DNA of 64,000 bases. Origin: Gnomoniopsis sp. IMI 355080. Lineage: Eukaryota; Ascomycota; Sordariomycetes; Diaporthales; Gnomoniaceae. The notes below the pieces were generated by a model. It did not search any database. It was not told the origin of the DNA and saw only the letters and a program-made list of their open reading frames with translations. The stretch spans positions 108,032-172,031 of the forward strand of contig JAPEVC010000053.1 in assembly GCA_027946555.1 (NCBI GenBank), in the 5' to 3' direction. A program made the position numbers and the translations under genes. How positions within the stretch are numbered: position 1 is the first letter of the stretch; every line of letters begins with the position of its first letter. Positions 25,618-36,488 of the stretch are shown one piece after another.

Positions 25618-28600
25618 TCAAGAAGCAACTGTAGGGCCGACTCCAATGCAATCCAAAGGCCAATTACCTGCCAACGTAGCCAATTTTCGCCTGATGCCAC
25701 CTCCAATTCGAGTGTTGACGCCAGCATCAATGCTTCTAATACCTGTGTCCAGCACATCCAGTGGATTGTCTAGACTGACCAACAAACCGTCCGCTCTTGT
25801 AAGAACAGGAGTCCCGTCACCACCCCACAGATAGGCAATGACTGCGGGATCCTCCGGTGTCACCTGGTCGATGGCGAAACTGCCACGGGGCCCGGTGGAA
25901 GAGTTTGTGGGGCTTGCGCCCTCCTTCGAAGCTGCTGGAGAGGGTGAGGTCTTGAAGCTCGGATCCAATCGACCAAGCCCATCCGTCCACAGAATGAGCG
26001 TCGCTCGGTATATTGCTGCGCTGCACCAGCTAGGTTGTCGGTCTGTCGGTAAGCTGCGTAGAAGCTTCAAGACTTGTCCACAATGGAAAACAGCCTCCTC
26101 ACGCTGGTAGATGCAGCGCTTGTGCCTGAGACCGAGCTCCCAGTAGGTAGGACCGCCAGCCTCGAACCCTTCTTTCCGCGCCAGTCGCTCGATCTCTGGG
26201 AAGCTCGTAACGGCATTCAAAGAAATGAGATGGTAAAGCACCAAGTTGCATTTGGTGGCAGAGCAGCTTGGGTTTTCTGTGTTCATAGTGGCGGCGATCT
26301 CGTACCATCTCTGTAGCAACCCTTGCACTTCTTCCAGACGTTGATTTGTCGACGCTTTGCTAACAGTGCGTCCTATTGGGCGCCGTATACCGAGGATGTC
26401 GGTGAAGCAAGACAGCATCTGCCGCAGATGGCAAAGGAGAGATTGTAAGGGGTGTAAAAGGAGGCGCATCTGTTGGGGTCCGAGACAGGAACGCCGATGG
26501 GAAAGGTTATCCTGAAGGAAGTCTTGGAATAGTCCAAACAGCGAGGGTGTAAGGGATTGCGTAGTCAATATGTGCGGACTGATGTTTGTCATGGATCCAT
26601 ATACCGACTGAATGCCTGAAGCCCATTGCTCTGAACTCGATGCCTGCCATAGGAGGTCAGGCCCAGGAAGAGGGCACTGGAGCTCCGATACGGCGAGGAG
26701 AGGCGCTGTGTCATGAAAGACGCTCAATTCGAGATCGAGCATTGCCCAGTTGTATACAAGCCTGGAACTTATGTCAATACACGGTACATAAGTGAGCGGA
26801 CGCATCGAATGAAACATACCGGTTTTGCGACTCTCGTTGCAGCCACGCCCTCCACTGGAGCTCTGTGGTAGTCGAGTCGTTGAAGGCCGGGATCATCGAG
26901 GCCTGCGGCTCCAACATTCCCGCGTGTTTTATCATCTAATCGAGTTAGGAAACTACTGAGACATAAAATGTGACAGCTCGACTCACCGAAAGATACATTC
27001 CACGCTGCCCCATAGCAATGTCCATCTGCCACTTGTCACCACTCCACGCGCCAAGAAGCGTGAAGAGCAAAGCGCACCGCAATGCAACAGGATCAGCCGA
27101 CAATTCGACATCTTTTTCGATGATATCGAAAAGGGAGATGCGGCTCGTCTCTGTCAGACCTGCGGAGAGATTTCTGGCCTCTTCTAATGGCACCGTTGCA
27201 GCTCCCTGAGCGATCATAAGCAGCACCAGCAGCGTCGATGCCTGGTTATTCTGCAGCATCTCATTCGGGTCCACTCTCATAGCGGGCGCCAGTGGATAAT
27301 AATCTGCCAGGCTGCGCACGTAGCTACCCAAGAAATATTCGAGGACATTGTTTGGTGGCAACATGATAAAGTTAAACACGTGTCCAGGGCTAGAGTAGCT
27401 CGTTTGTCCATAGCCGTTGGATCCACTCCGATGCACATCCAGCGCCTTGTGTAGAAAGCTCTGTGTGATGGCCGTCATCTTGTCGCGTGTTCTTGAGCTT
27501 ATGGGAACGACGGTAGGCTTGGGCGAATCGACGCTGTTACACTTCCCTAGGTACTCATTGAGGGAGTCCCAGGTACCATCCTGTTTGCATTTCTGCTCAA
27601 ATGCCTCGAGATGCACTATTGCTGTACGCGGGCAGCTGGAAGAAAACCTGGGCTTGTTGCACCTGGCCAGGGGCCAAGAGTTTTCTGCCGCAATGACCAC
27701 TTCGAATTCCGGTATCATTGTGCCATTCGGAGCGCACATGTTCATATCGCTGGGAATGACTTCAAAATCTGTCGTGGACGTTATGCTGGTACCTCGTGTG
27801 TGGATCGAAGCGACAGATGGGGTGGCTGTCATGGTCTCGGAGCCAGAGGAGATATCGCTAAATTCCTGAAAGGTGGGCATTGCGAGATCTGGTCGCAGTG
27901 TTAAGCCAGTCGAGTACAAGTTGGAGTCCAGCTCGAGTGAGTAGTCAGGCCAGACAAGTAGCTCAGAATAGTTAGGGTCCGGTGTGACGAAATCATTACT
28001 GATGTGCATAAAGTCGCCCATCATGTCCATTTTGGAATGAGGAGATGGAAATCCGGGTGAGCTGAAGGTGTTGGGATCCGGAGTCGACCTTGATTGTGGA
28101 CTTGACTGTAACTTTGGGTCCATAGCTGCGACTGGCTCGCTCTCCGGAGAGCTCGTGGCCATCGAAGTAGTGTGCGGCATTCCTTGCTCAATATTCATCA
28201 TTGATGGAGATATTGAGGTACTCTGTGCCCTCGGAATCCCAGGTACAAGCTGATTGCTCAAGGCAGCGCTGGCCTGCGCGGCGCGAGCAGCAGCTTTTGA
28301 CGACCGACGGGCGAATCGCGCGGCGCATGGCAGGTTCTTCTCAGCACATCTGCTGCAGGGCACGCGCTTATCACAGCCAGTCTTCGCGTTCGCACAATTT
28401 TGGCAAGCTATCGGAGTACGGCCAGCAACAGTTGGGACTCCGCCAGGGAGAGGCTCCATTGGATCTCTTGCCTCATGATATGTCGAGTGGTGTCTTTGGA
28501 GGAGGTCTCTGTTGGAGTACTTTATTAGTACTGTCATCCTCACTGGTTTCTTTTTCTTTCTTGGTTTTCGTTTGTGTGAAGTGCCTACCTCCGAGCAAAC

Positions 28601-28781
28601 GATAGCTGACAAGCACTGCAGCGATGAGGTTTGACATTTGTGTCTGTTGTATGAAGACAAATAAATTAGCCCAAGTCAGAGAAGAGGATTTAACATGGAG
28701 GAGGAACTTACGTTGAGGGATGTGTCTTTCAAGGTGTTCTTTGCGGGTGAAGCTCTTCCCGCAGTACGCGCAGAAAACCAT
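25618..28781 (-). CDS. CMR1: Cmr1-type melanin regulator (two C2H2 fingers plus Zn2Cys6)
   Basis: This nuclear transcription factor combines two C2H2 zinc fingers with a Zn2Cys6 cluster, the hallmark of the Cmr1/Pig1 family that activates DHN-melanin genes. I read five exons on the minus strand: 28781-28712, 28643-28589, 28508-26987, 26935-26820 and 26761-25618, giving 968 aa, normal for the family. Finger 1 is Cys4, Cys7, His20 and His24; finger 2 is Cys32, Cys35, His48 and His53; the Zn2Cys6 cluster is Cys77, Cys80, Cys87, Cys93, Cys96 and Cys103, followed by an Arg-rich tail. Both fingers are assembled only after splicing: intron 1 splits the last His of finger 1 and intron 2 cuts finger 2. 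A Ser/Pro-rich linker precedes the fungal-TF middle region, and the protein ends in the conserved RIGGGIRRKL...IGVGP segment. The ATG at 28781 fits known N-termini (MVFCAYCGK). Neighbours are the reductase and PKS. Confidence 0.93.
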
Positions 28782-31700
28782 GGTTGCACGACTTGTTGGA
28801 CCAGTGGAGACAATGATGAGAGACAGGTAGAGGCTGCGTAATGGTTGACGACGAAGATGAGGAACAGGCGCCGTCACGGCTCAAGACAGTGGTAAATGCT
28901 GTGATCGGTGTGGTGTAAGCGGCCACGCAAGGTTGCATTCGAAACCTCAACAAGCGTATCCGATGGGTATCGATAAAAGCGACAAGAAAAGAAATGAAGA
29001 TCTGCTTTTGAGCATATGTGATATGTGATGAGGAGATGAGAAGAAGGATAGGTGATCCAGATTCAGAAATCTTGTTTGGGAAAAATAAGAAATATTAGAC
29101 AGTACAGTGGTGGTGGACGAGCTGTTCGCCGAGTTGGGAAATCGGTGCTTTCGCCCGAAGATGTACTAGGTAGGAAGAGCCAGCGATGAGATGGTACCCG
29201 GGGCCCGCTACCACCGAGATAAATGTAGGAGACAGAGCAGACAATACTTTGGAGCTGGGCCCGTCCCGCTCCGAGTATCCTGGTACGCTTTGCTGAGGTG
29301 AGGATGCTAGGGCTTAGGTGTGAGGATTGTGAGGAGTGACAATCTGATGTACGTACTTGGCTTGCTGATTGACTTGACATTTGACCGGCCGCGATGAACT
29401 TGACATGGATCAGGGGCATGCGAGCGGCATCAGAAGCTGAAGAGTCGACTTGCAGAGAGAGACTAAAGCGCGAATACGTTACCGCGTCACAACAATCCAA
29501 GGCTAGAGAACACATTTCGTTTCGGATCATGTCTGATCCTGCTCGAATGTGGACGTGTTCCTGAAAGACTGGGGAGCTCTGTAGCTCTGTGTGCATGCCC
29601 ACGCGCGCAATGGTTGGTTCATGCATTGGGTCGACCCGCAATGTGCTCGAGGCCGCTGTAGATTTTTTAGTCTGCGCGCTGGTATACGAAGCCAACCGCA
29701 CGGTGAGGCTTTAGCCTTCCTAGGCCTGGTCGCACAGACTCCTTACAGTTCACTTATGGCATCTAGTGACGGCCATGCCTGGCTGGGTGTTGGTGCCTGT
29801 GTTAGTGGAAGCGGTAGGGCCAGGCACGCCACGGCATCGAGTGTGCGCACGCAGGCCACCTTTTGGGGAAATCGGCGCGAAGGTCAATGAGATTGTCTTG
29901 AGATCAGACGACAGGGCCCGGTCCATCTGCCATACCGCAGTGTTGTGTGGATGCCATGAAACACATACTGGTGGTGCCATGGGCGCACGTTGCTCTGGGT
30001 TTCTGCTGCATCTAGTTGGGCCACAGTCGACGAGGCATCGATGCGAGAATTTGTCTACTCGGTACGGAGCACACATCGGCAGTTTGCTGTAGTGGTATTT
30101 CTACCCGCAGCCCTGCGGAACTAACTTACCCAGATTAGGTAGACAGGTGACATGGCGAGGGTATTGTTCCGAACGCTCTCGGCTGCTACAGTAACATTCT
30201 AACCCCAGCTGGACCGAGATTCTGATCCGGCCTGGAATATGAGTACCCAACAGAACCTGTTGTCACCATGTAAAGGTTTTGGCTGTAGTCTTCTGCCCTG
30301 TGCTACCGAACTTTGAAGACCCCCCCCCCACCCTCAGCTTGATCAGCCCTTCTGGGCTGGGCCGCGCTGGCTGGGATGCGACCTCGGATCGTCGGCAGGC
30401 GCTGCAATGCACACAGCATGGTGGGAACAGTGTGGGCCGTCAACCTCGAGTTGAATGGATGGTTGGCATGGTTCCAACAGCACGCGTTGTGCAATAACCC
30501 GTATCAGGCCAGGCCCGAGGGCTACAGTAGGTTATTTTCTGCAGGGCTCGGTTCTATATCAAAAGGGAAAACGATCTACCTGCTCGCCCAGCCACCCTCG
30601 CGTACAGGACCGGCTAACTACACGCCCTGTCTTTCCACGGCTGACGCACGAGCTCTATCTTCCGAACTATCGATATCTAGTCTGCAGGGTCTCCTTCGTT
30701 GACGTCTGAGTGTTGTGCTGGCTGGCCGATATCCCGCCCTTGATGCCCTGCCAGAAGGAAACAAATAATGATTCGGGAGGTTGTCCAGGGCAAGGTCTAA
30801 AAATAAATATCCCTGACGATAACATCCCGCGCTTTAGGTAGGTTCTGTGCTCATCACACAAGGTCAGAGCTTTTATGGTACTGTATCATTGATACCTCCT
30901 CAAGCTATATCGAGTGTTCCCCCCCCCCAACCCAAAACAAACTGTTCATTTCCACCTCAAGGTTTGGTTGCTATGGTCGGTGTATTTACAGCCTGACGAG
31001 ACGCTCCAGTCCCGGTTCGCAGCCAGCCGGCCGTCGGCCCCTCGTCGAAATTCACCCGATGTTGCTGCTTCGACTTCCCGATGCAGTAGATTTTCGCGCG
31101 TCTGATATTTCACATCTGACAGCATCGTCAAAGGATATATAGACTGCAACACCTGCCAGCCTGATCATTCGCTTAACATGGTTCGGATTGCACTATTTCT
31201 ACAATTTGAGCAAAGTTTGCCGAATGCAGTCGTGAATATCAGACGGGGTGCAGTCATCCTCACTCTAATCTCATTCATGCCATACGTAGGTCAGATACCT
31301 GACACTGGTGCTTGATGTTTCATTCTAGATTGAGAAGAAGCTTGGCAGTGGACCAGGTGCCCTGAGTTCGCTGCCACGACGCAAGTCGAACGGGTCTGGA
31401 ACTGCCAGAGCATGTCAGATGTATGCTGCGTGATATGCCAAATCAGATGATTTTTCTACAACCGTTGCTAGTCAGTTGGCTGGACGTCTTTTTACCATTA
31501 CGAGAATATCTGAAATTATTTAGAAACCATCTACCTTTGCTCTCGGGTGCGGCGTCATGATACACTTATGTCTCCACTTGCATGGATTCGCAGTATTCCG
31601 AACATATTCTACTTGATATACCGGTAGGCAGCCGGCAGCCTGCGGCGTGTCGCTATGAAGTGAGACCCGTTCACATTAGCGCCACCTTGTCGGGGACGGA

Positions 31701-34700
31701 ACCATCCTCGGGCCCCGCGCTAGGAACATCTTCGTTTGTGGTCCGATCCGTTCCCCCGTCTTGGTACTATGATATTTAGTGGCCAAGCGGTTTGTTTCAG
31801 CGATCAAGGGCAAGGGGGGGGTGGGCTGTCTCGCCCGGAGCTAGGTTTGCTCCTGGAGGCCGCTCCCGGGAAACGTCAGAGTGCCCTCCAGAGATTGACA
31901 GTTGAAACAAACCATCGGCTCAGCGTTTTAGTGCGAGTCGAACAAAGGACTTCCTATACGAGAAATCGATGCTAATGCTAATTTTGGGGGAATAGCATGC
32001 TTGTCCAACGTTGACCATGGAAAGCAGGGTACTTGTTGGGCTACGCGATGCGCATGAGGATGACGAGAACAGCCCGTCTGATCTTGAACATGATGATGAG
32101 ATAGATAGGGCCCTGCAGTCTTTAGTGACGCAGTGCAACTATTCTGCCGGACGCCACCTAGATGGACGATTTGAATGTGGCGGTGACAAAGCAGGATTTG
32201 CGACGAGTTGTGGTCTACCGCCGCAGCGCAGCGCCGAGGCCGAACAAGGCAAGGTGCTATCCCCAACAAGATGGAACACCGTACTTGCTGCGGCCCGAAA
32301 GTTGCATAAAGCCGCGTCCAGTTCCCAGCACGGCATCGTCCGCACTGCAAGTAAGCGCGGCTGACGTGGAGAAGAAGCTGCTCACCTGAGCATTGGTAGT
32401 GTGCAGAGCTGTAATCTTTCGGTGGCCAGGCGGCCGCTTCATGTGGCGTAAATGTTCCAGCCCGGCGCAGCAGTCCAAGGCAACAGATTTTATATTGAAT
32501 TGTGAAAGCCAAAGCCTGACAACGCCCGACCAGCCGCGCGCCCCGTGACCCCGTCAGATAGGCACTGACTTTCATCATGATTATTTTTGGGATCTTCACT
32601 TTTTTGTCATCATACTGTTACCAATTAGAATTGGATCTGCTGAACTCAGGCTTGGCGGTAGAAGGCGCTGCCATAAGCTTTGATCACTCCAGAGAAGTAG
32701 TCGACAGGGTTTGTCGATCTTAATGGCAGAACTTAGACAGCTCTCGTGCATGCACCTTGTGAAGACCCTGGGCTCTTGATCAGAAGAGGGTGGGAGATTG
32801 ATATCCCCGATCGAAAGGTTAAATCTTTCGGGAGGGGCGCCCATTGCCACATGAAGAACTAGTATTCCTCTATCCTGCCTCCGAGCCGTTTCATATCAAA
32901 TTGGTCGTTAACGAATGATCATCTCCCAATTAAAGAACAATCTGTGCAATGCTATGAAGTCGGGCTTTCAGCCTAGTTCCAAAGTCTTGAAGACTGCTGG
33001 ACCGGGACTGCAAGAAGCCTGGCATGGGAAGGATGAAATCCGTAGTTGGTCGAGTTTCCTTCCACATGATTTGCCTATATGGGTGAGGAATGCATAAACA
33101 CTCCATATACTCGAGACCCAGATCCATAGCAAGTCATAGAATTGGGCTTGAGCCTATTCAGTACAGTACGCACCGTTCACTGGGGCTGCAATCTACTCCG
33201 GGCACGAGAAGTCATTATGGGTTGCTCTGTATCACGACTTCAGCTTGACCTAACCTTCACTAGATGCACCAATTGTACCTATAACTTGGAATGGAGTTTA
33301 TTCGTGGGCGGAGATGAACATGAAAATCGCTCTCTCGGGATTCCAAAATATTCACATCGAAGCTTGCGCGCCGGTATGGTGTGTATTAGAGTTCATAACA
33401 CTCAACAAGAACGCACAAAACTCACATGAATCTTAAAATCGAGGGTGCTATCGGAAGTGGCGTATAGTCTGTACAAAGCATTGTCGGCACCGTTTGAGGT
33501 CGTCGACTGTCTCTGTTCGTCCCAATGATGCGATTCACAAAGGTTGTCTCGCATGCCTAGATATCTAAGAAAGCGTTGGAGCCTAGCCGGAAAAAGGGAG
33601 GTAAATTCTTTTCCTATCCGTACAAACAAGTCTTTGTCCGTGGGAGCTTGAAGTGGCCAACGGATCAAATGATCATTTCCAGAGACGTTTCGGCACGATC
33701 ATTCCTCCTTCCCCTTTGGGCCCGGCGTCTGGAAAAGATACAGAAAAGATGAGGTCGAGACACATATTAAACACATATAAAAAAGATCATGTAGCTTGGA
33801 GTATGCATACGATAGAGGCATATTCATAATTACTTGTATACTCGTATGGTCGTCCTCCAGGGCTTGGTTACCTAGCAGGTAGCGTCGCGGAAAAAGTGTG
33901 AACCAACTTATCCATCAGGAACCACACCACGCATGCACTGCTTCTTCCTGTATTTGACAAAAAGATTTGTTTGTGTGGGTCTTCAATCTCATGATCATTG
34001 TCGTCATTTTCTAACACAAATGATCGTGCGTCAGTGCTGTTCGTCGTTTCTGTATAAATACTTATAACTAGGTAGGCACCCAAGATTGCCCTTACATGCC
34101 ACTCACCATGTTTCCTTGTCCCCGGCCTATTGAATGATACGGGTTTTGATGAAAGTAGTCGGCAGGACCGTCCCGTCCTTTTTTAAATCGTCCTTGGTCC
34201 CCTTCCCGGCATCAAATTCAAAAATGGGAATCGTCTACAGGGGTGGAGTCAAAACCTGCTCTACGGCAGACTACCACAATCAGACTAGAGCACGGAATTT
34301 CCTGTGTCATAAAGCTTAGTAGTTCCACGATCACTGTGCATGAAGTAATGCTGATGTGGTAAAAATAAACCTGTGCAGGAGACGCATCGCTAGTGGAAAA
34401 AGTGTCAAGAACGAACTCAAAGTTACCATCCGCAATGGATGAACCTGTCCGGCGCTGACATCTGGATCTGGACGGTGTTCAAAAGCGCGAGCTATGTCTT
34501 CGGATAAAATCCTCTGTATAGAGAAGAAAGTTGCGATGGCATCGGCATTTCAGATATGATCGAAGTCGAAACGAAGCGGCCTGGTTTGATAGTGGAGTTT
34601 GTCATATGCCAGCTCCTGCAGTCCATCAACCACAATGAGCCCTCTCGGTACCAAGCGTTTGGACCGTGCCAAACTAAGAAAACCAATGATGAAACCGAAA

Positions 34701-36402
34701 ATACCTACCTAGGTAGGTAGGGTAGCGTTCAGTCAAACACTCGCTGAGGTCGCGGAAAATCACATGACGCAAGCGAGTTCCAAGTTGCGAAACGCAAACG
34801 ACACCCAGCCGCTGATACCAAGAGGAGCTTGAGAAGATATCGAAGGCAAGACGAAAGTTTCGATGCCGCAGTCGGGAAAATCGATAGAGTGTGGCAAATG
34901 CCCATGAACCATTATCACGCAATTACTAGAAAGCAGGCGAATGCATCACTGAATATGCGGAGATTCTAAGCATCAACTAGTCTTCCTAGAAACATGGCAA
35001 GTAATTTGCCCATCGTGTTATCACGAGCTTGGCTTGCTTTGAGATGCCGTATGCGGCGAACTTTATGTTAGGAGCTTCAGATCAACCTCGGATAATCAAC
35101 ACGGGTCGTCATGAGATTTCACTACTTTCCTCGTACTAGAAATGCCAGTGTGGCATTTAAAATCAGTTCAAGCTGAATAACACTTTGGAAATCAAGAATC
35201 CCTTGAAGAATACTGGAGAATTGCAAGTACCGTTCAACGTGTCAAGCGAAGTGGACGCACAAGTGGCATTTCCATCGGAACAAGTATGACAAGAAAAGTA
35301 TATCCTCAAGAGACTTTTCCACTGGCTGAGCGTATAACAAGTTAGTGAGAGGGAAATATGTGCCCCTGCTAATACTTAAGACTCCCTGAGAGTCAAATTA
35401 GTCCTCGACATTTATTGGTTGATTTCTTTATCTCAAACCTTAAAGAGACGAACGTCACCAGATCAGAAAACCATTTATGATGGACTTTGGAGCAGGTCCT
35501 CCTTATGCTCAAGCGATACAATCGTTTGAAGGCGCGATAACAGGGTATCATGATGCAGATTCAACCACGGCACACGAAATATATAGACAATCGACGGGAC
35601 CCCCAGGAGGATCAGCAGAGATGCGGGAAAATCCTCAGCTCATCCTATTCAGGTACGCAAACGTGTACATGGGTCAGGGCTCCTCACACACCTAGATAGA
35701 CAGCTGTAGTCGGCCTATTCCCTCGGAGGCCTGTCCACTTGTTGGGAAAAGGTCACAGATTATAATCTAGTATGCTGCGTTGTCGGCTTCTCCCTTGTAA
35801 GCCTCATTGGTACTCGGAAGCGCCCGAGAGAAGAAAGGTATTCGTAGATTGAGAGATAGAAAATTGCTGAATTGGAGGACTTCACTTTATAGGACTCCAA
35901 ACGTTTGAGAAGCTGCTGAAAAGTTATGTCCCATGGTTCACAATTGCCTCAGAGATCGCATTGGCGCAGTACTTGTATGTGATCCCTCATCACTTGTAAT
36001 TGATTGATAACCAGATGAAGCTATTAACAGAGACCGGAAGTGTAAACTCGGCCTCAAACGATCGCTTCATAAAGGCTGCTCAGCACGGCATGCCCGCCTA
36101 CCCATTATCCCACACAACATAGGCGCAGCCTCGTGTGAATTGCAACACCTATCCCGGGTCAAGACTTTTGATCTACCAATATGACCGTGGCTCCACAGTG
36201 TAACAAAGGCCGCGCTTCATGGATAGAATTCAAGTGTAGTAAGTTCATAGTTCGGCAAGTCTCTCCTGGCTCAAATCGGTCGCAGCCACCGGAGGACAGC
36301 TCTCCAGATACCAATACATTAAGTAGTTAACCTGGCTCATACCGGTTAAACCAAGTGAATATAGTTCATACAAATCATTCCTCAACATCAAATCAGCTAG
36401 AA
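28782..36402. other. 7.6-kb gene-free tract upstream of the Cmr1-type gene
   Basis: I see no supportable gene in 7.6 kb. The largest open frames (29063-29701 and 31928-32599, both minus) are Ser/His/Cys-rich and without domains. An acidic frame at 32017-32364 (about 115 codons) is the most protein-like but is unrecognised and overlapped by an antisense frame. Poly-C runs occur near 30320 and 30920. The part from about 33.7 to 36.2 kb looks AT-rich by eye. The first 1-2 kb is probably the Cmr1 promoter. I see no transposon protein or terminal repeat. Confidence 0.45.
34702..34719. repeat. 18-base perfect palindrome, extended TACCTAGGTA
   Basis: TACCTACCTAGGTAGGTA is a perfect 18-base palindrome, the longest member of the dispersed family. 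It lies in the gene-poor tract about 1.7 kb before the tRNA gene. Confidence 0.55.
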
Positions 36403-36488
36403 GCGCAAATGGTTTAGTGGTAAAATCCATCGTTGCCATTCAACTGTGAATACTCGATGGGCCCCCGGTTCGATTCCGGGTTTGCGCA
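36403..36488 (+). tRNA. tRNA-Gly(GCC) with a 15-nt intron
   Basis: The full cloverleaf is present: acceptor stem GCGCAAA paired with TTTGCGC, D-arm with GGTTTAGTGGT, anticodon stem CATCG/CGATG, anticodon GCC at 36435-36437, T-arm CCGGTTCGATTCCGG (the T-loop doubles as the B box) and discriminator A at 36488. A 15-nt intron at 36439-36453 sits at the canonical place one base 3' of the anticodon, leaving a 71-nt mature body, the usual tRNA-Gly length. A T-rich Pol III terminator follows directly. It is the only supportable gene in a 10-kb tract. Confidence 0.95.

Noticed and set aside
28782..28877. N-terminal extension of the Cmr1-type protein
   Set aside because: The frame is open upstream but its first start is GTG; the ATG at 28781 gives the family's standard N-terminus.
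29063..29701. Minus-strand frame of 212 codons upstream of the Cmr1-type gene
   Set aside because: Ser/Thr/Arg-rich with no domain; it lies in the expected promoter/leader region of the regulator.
31928..32599. Minus-strand frame of 223 codons
   Set aside because: Composition is Cys/His/Ser-rich with no domain, and an acidic, more protein-like frame runs antisense to it.
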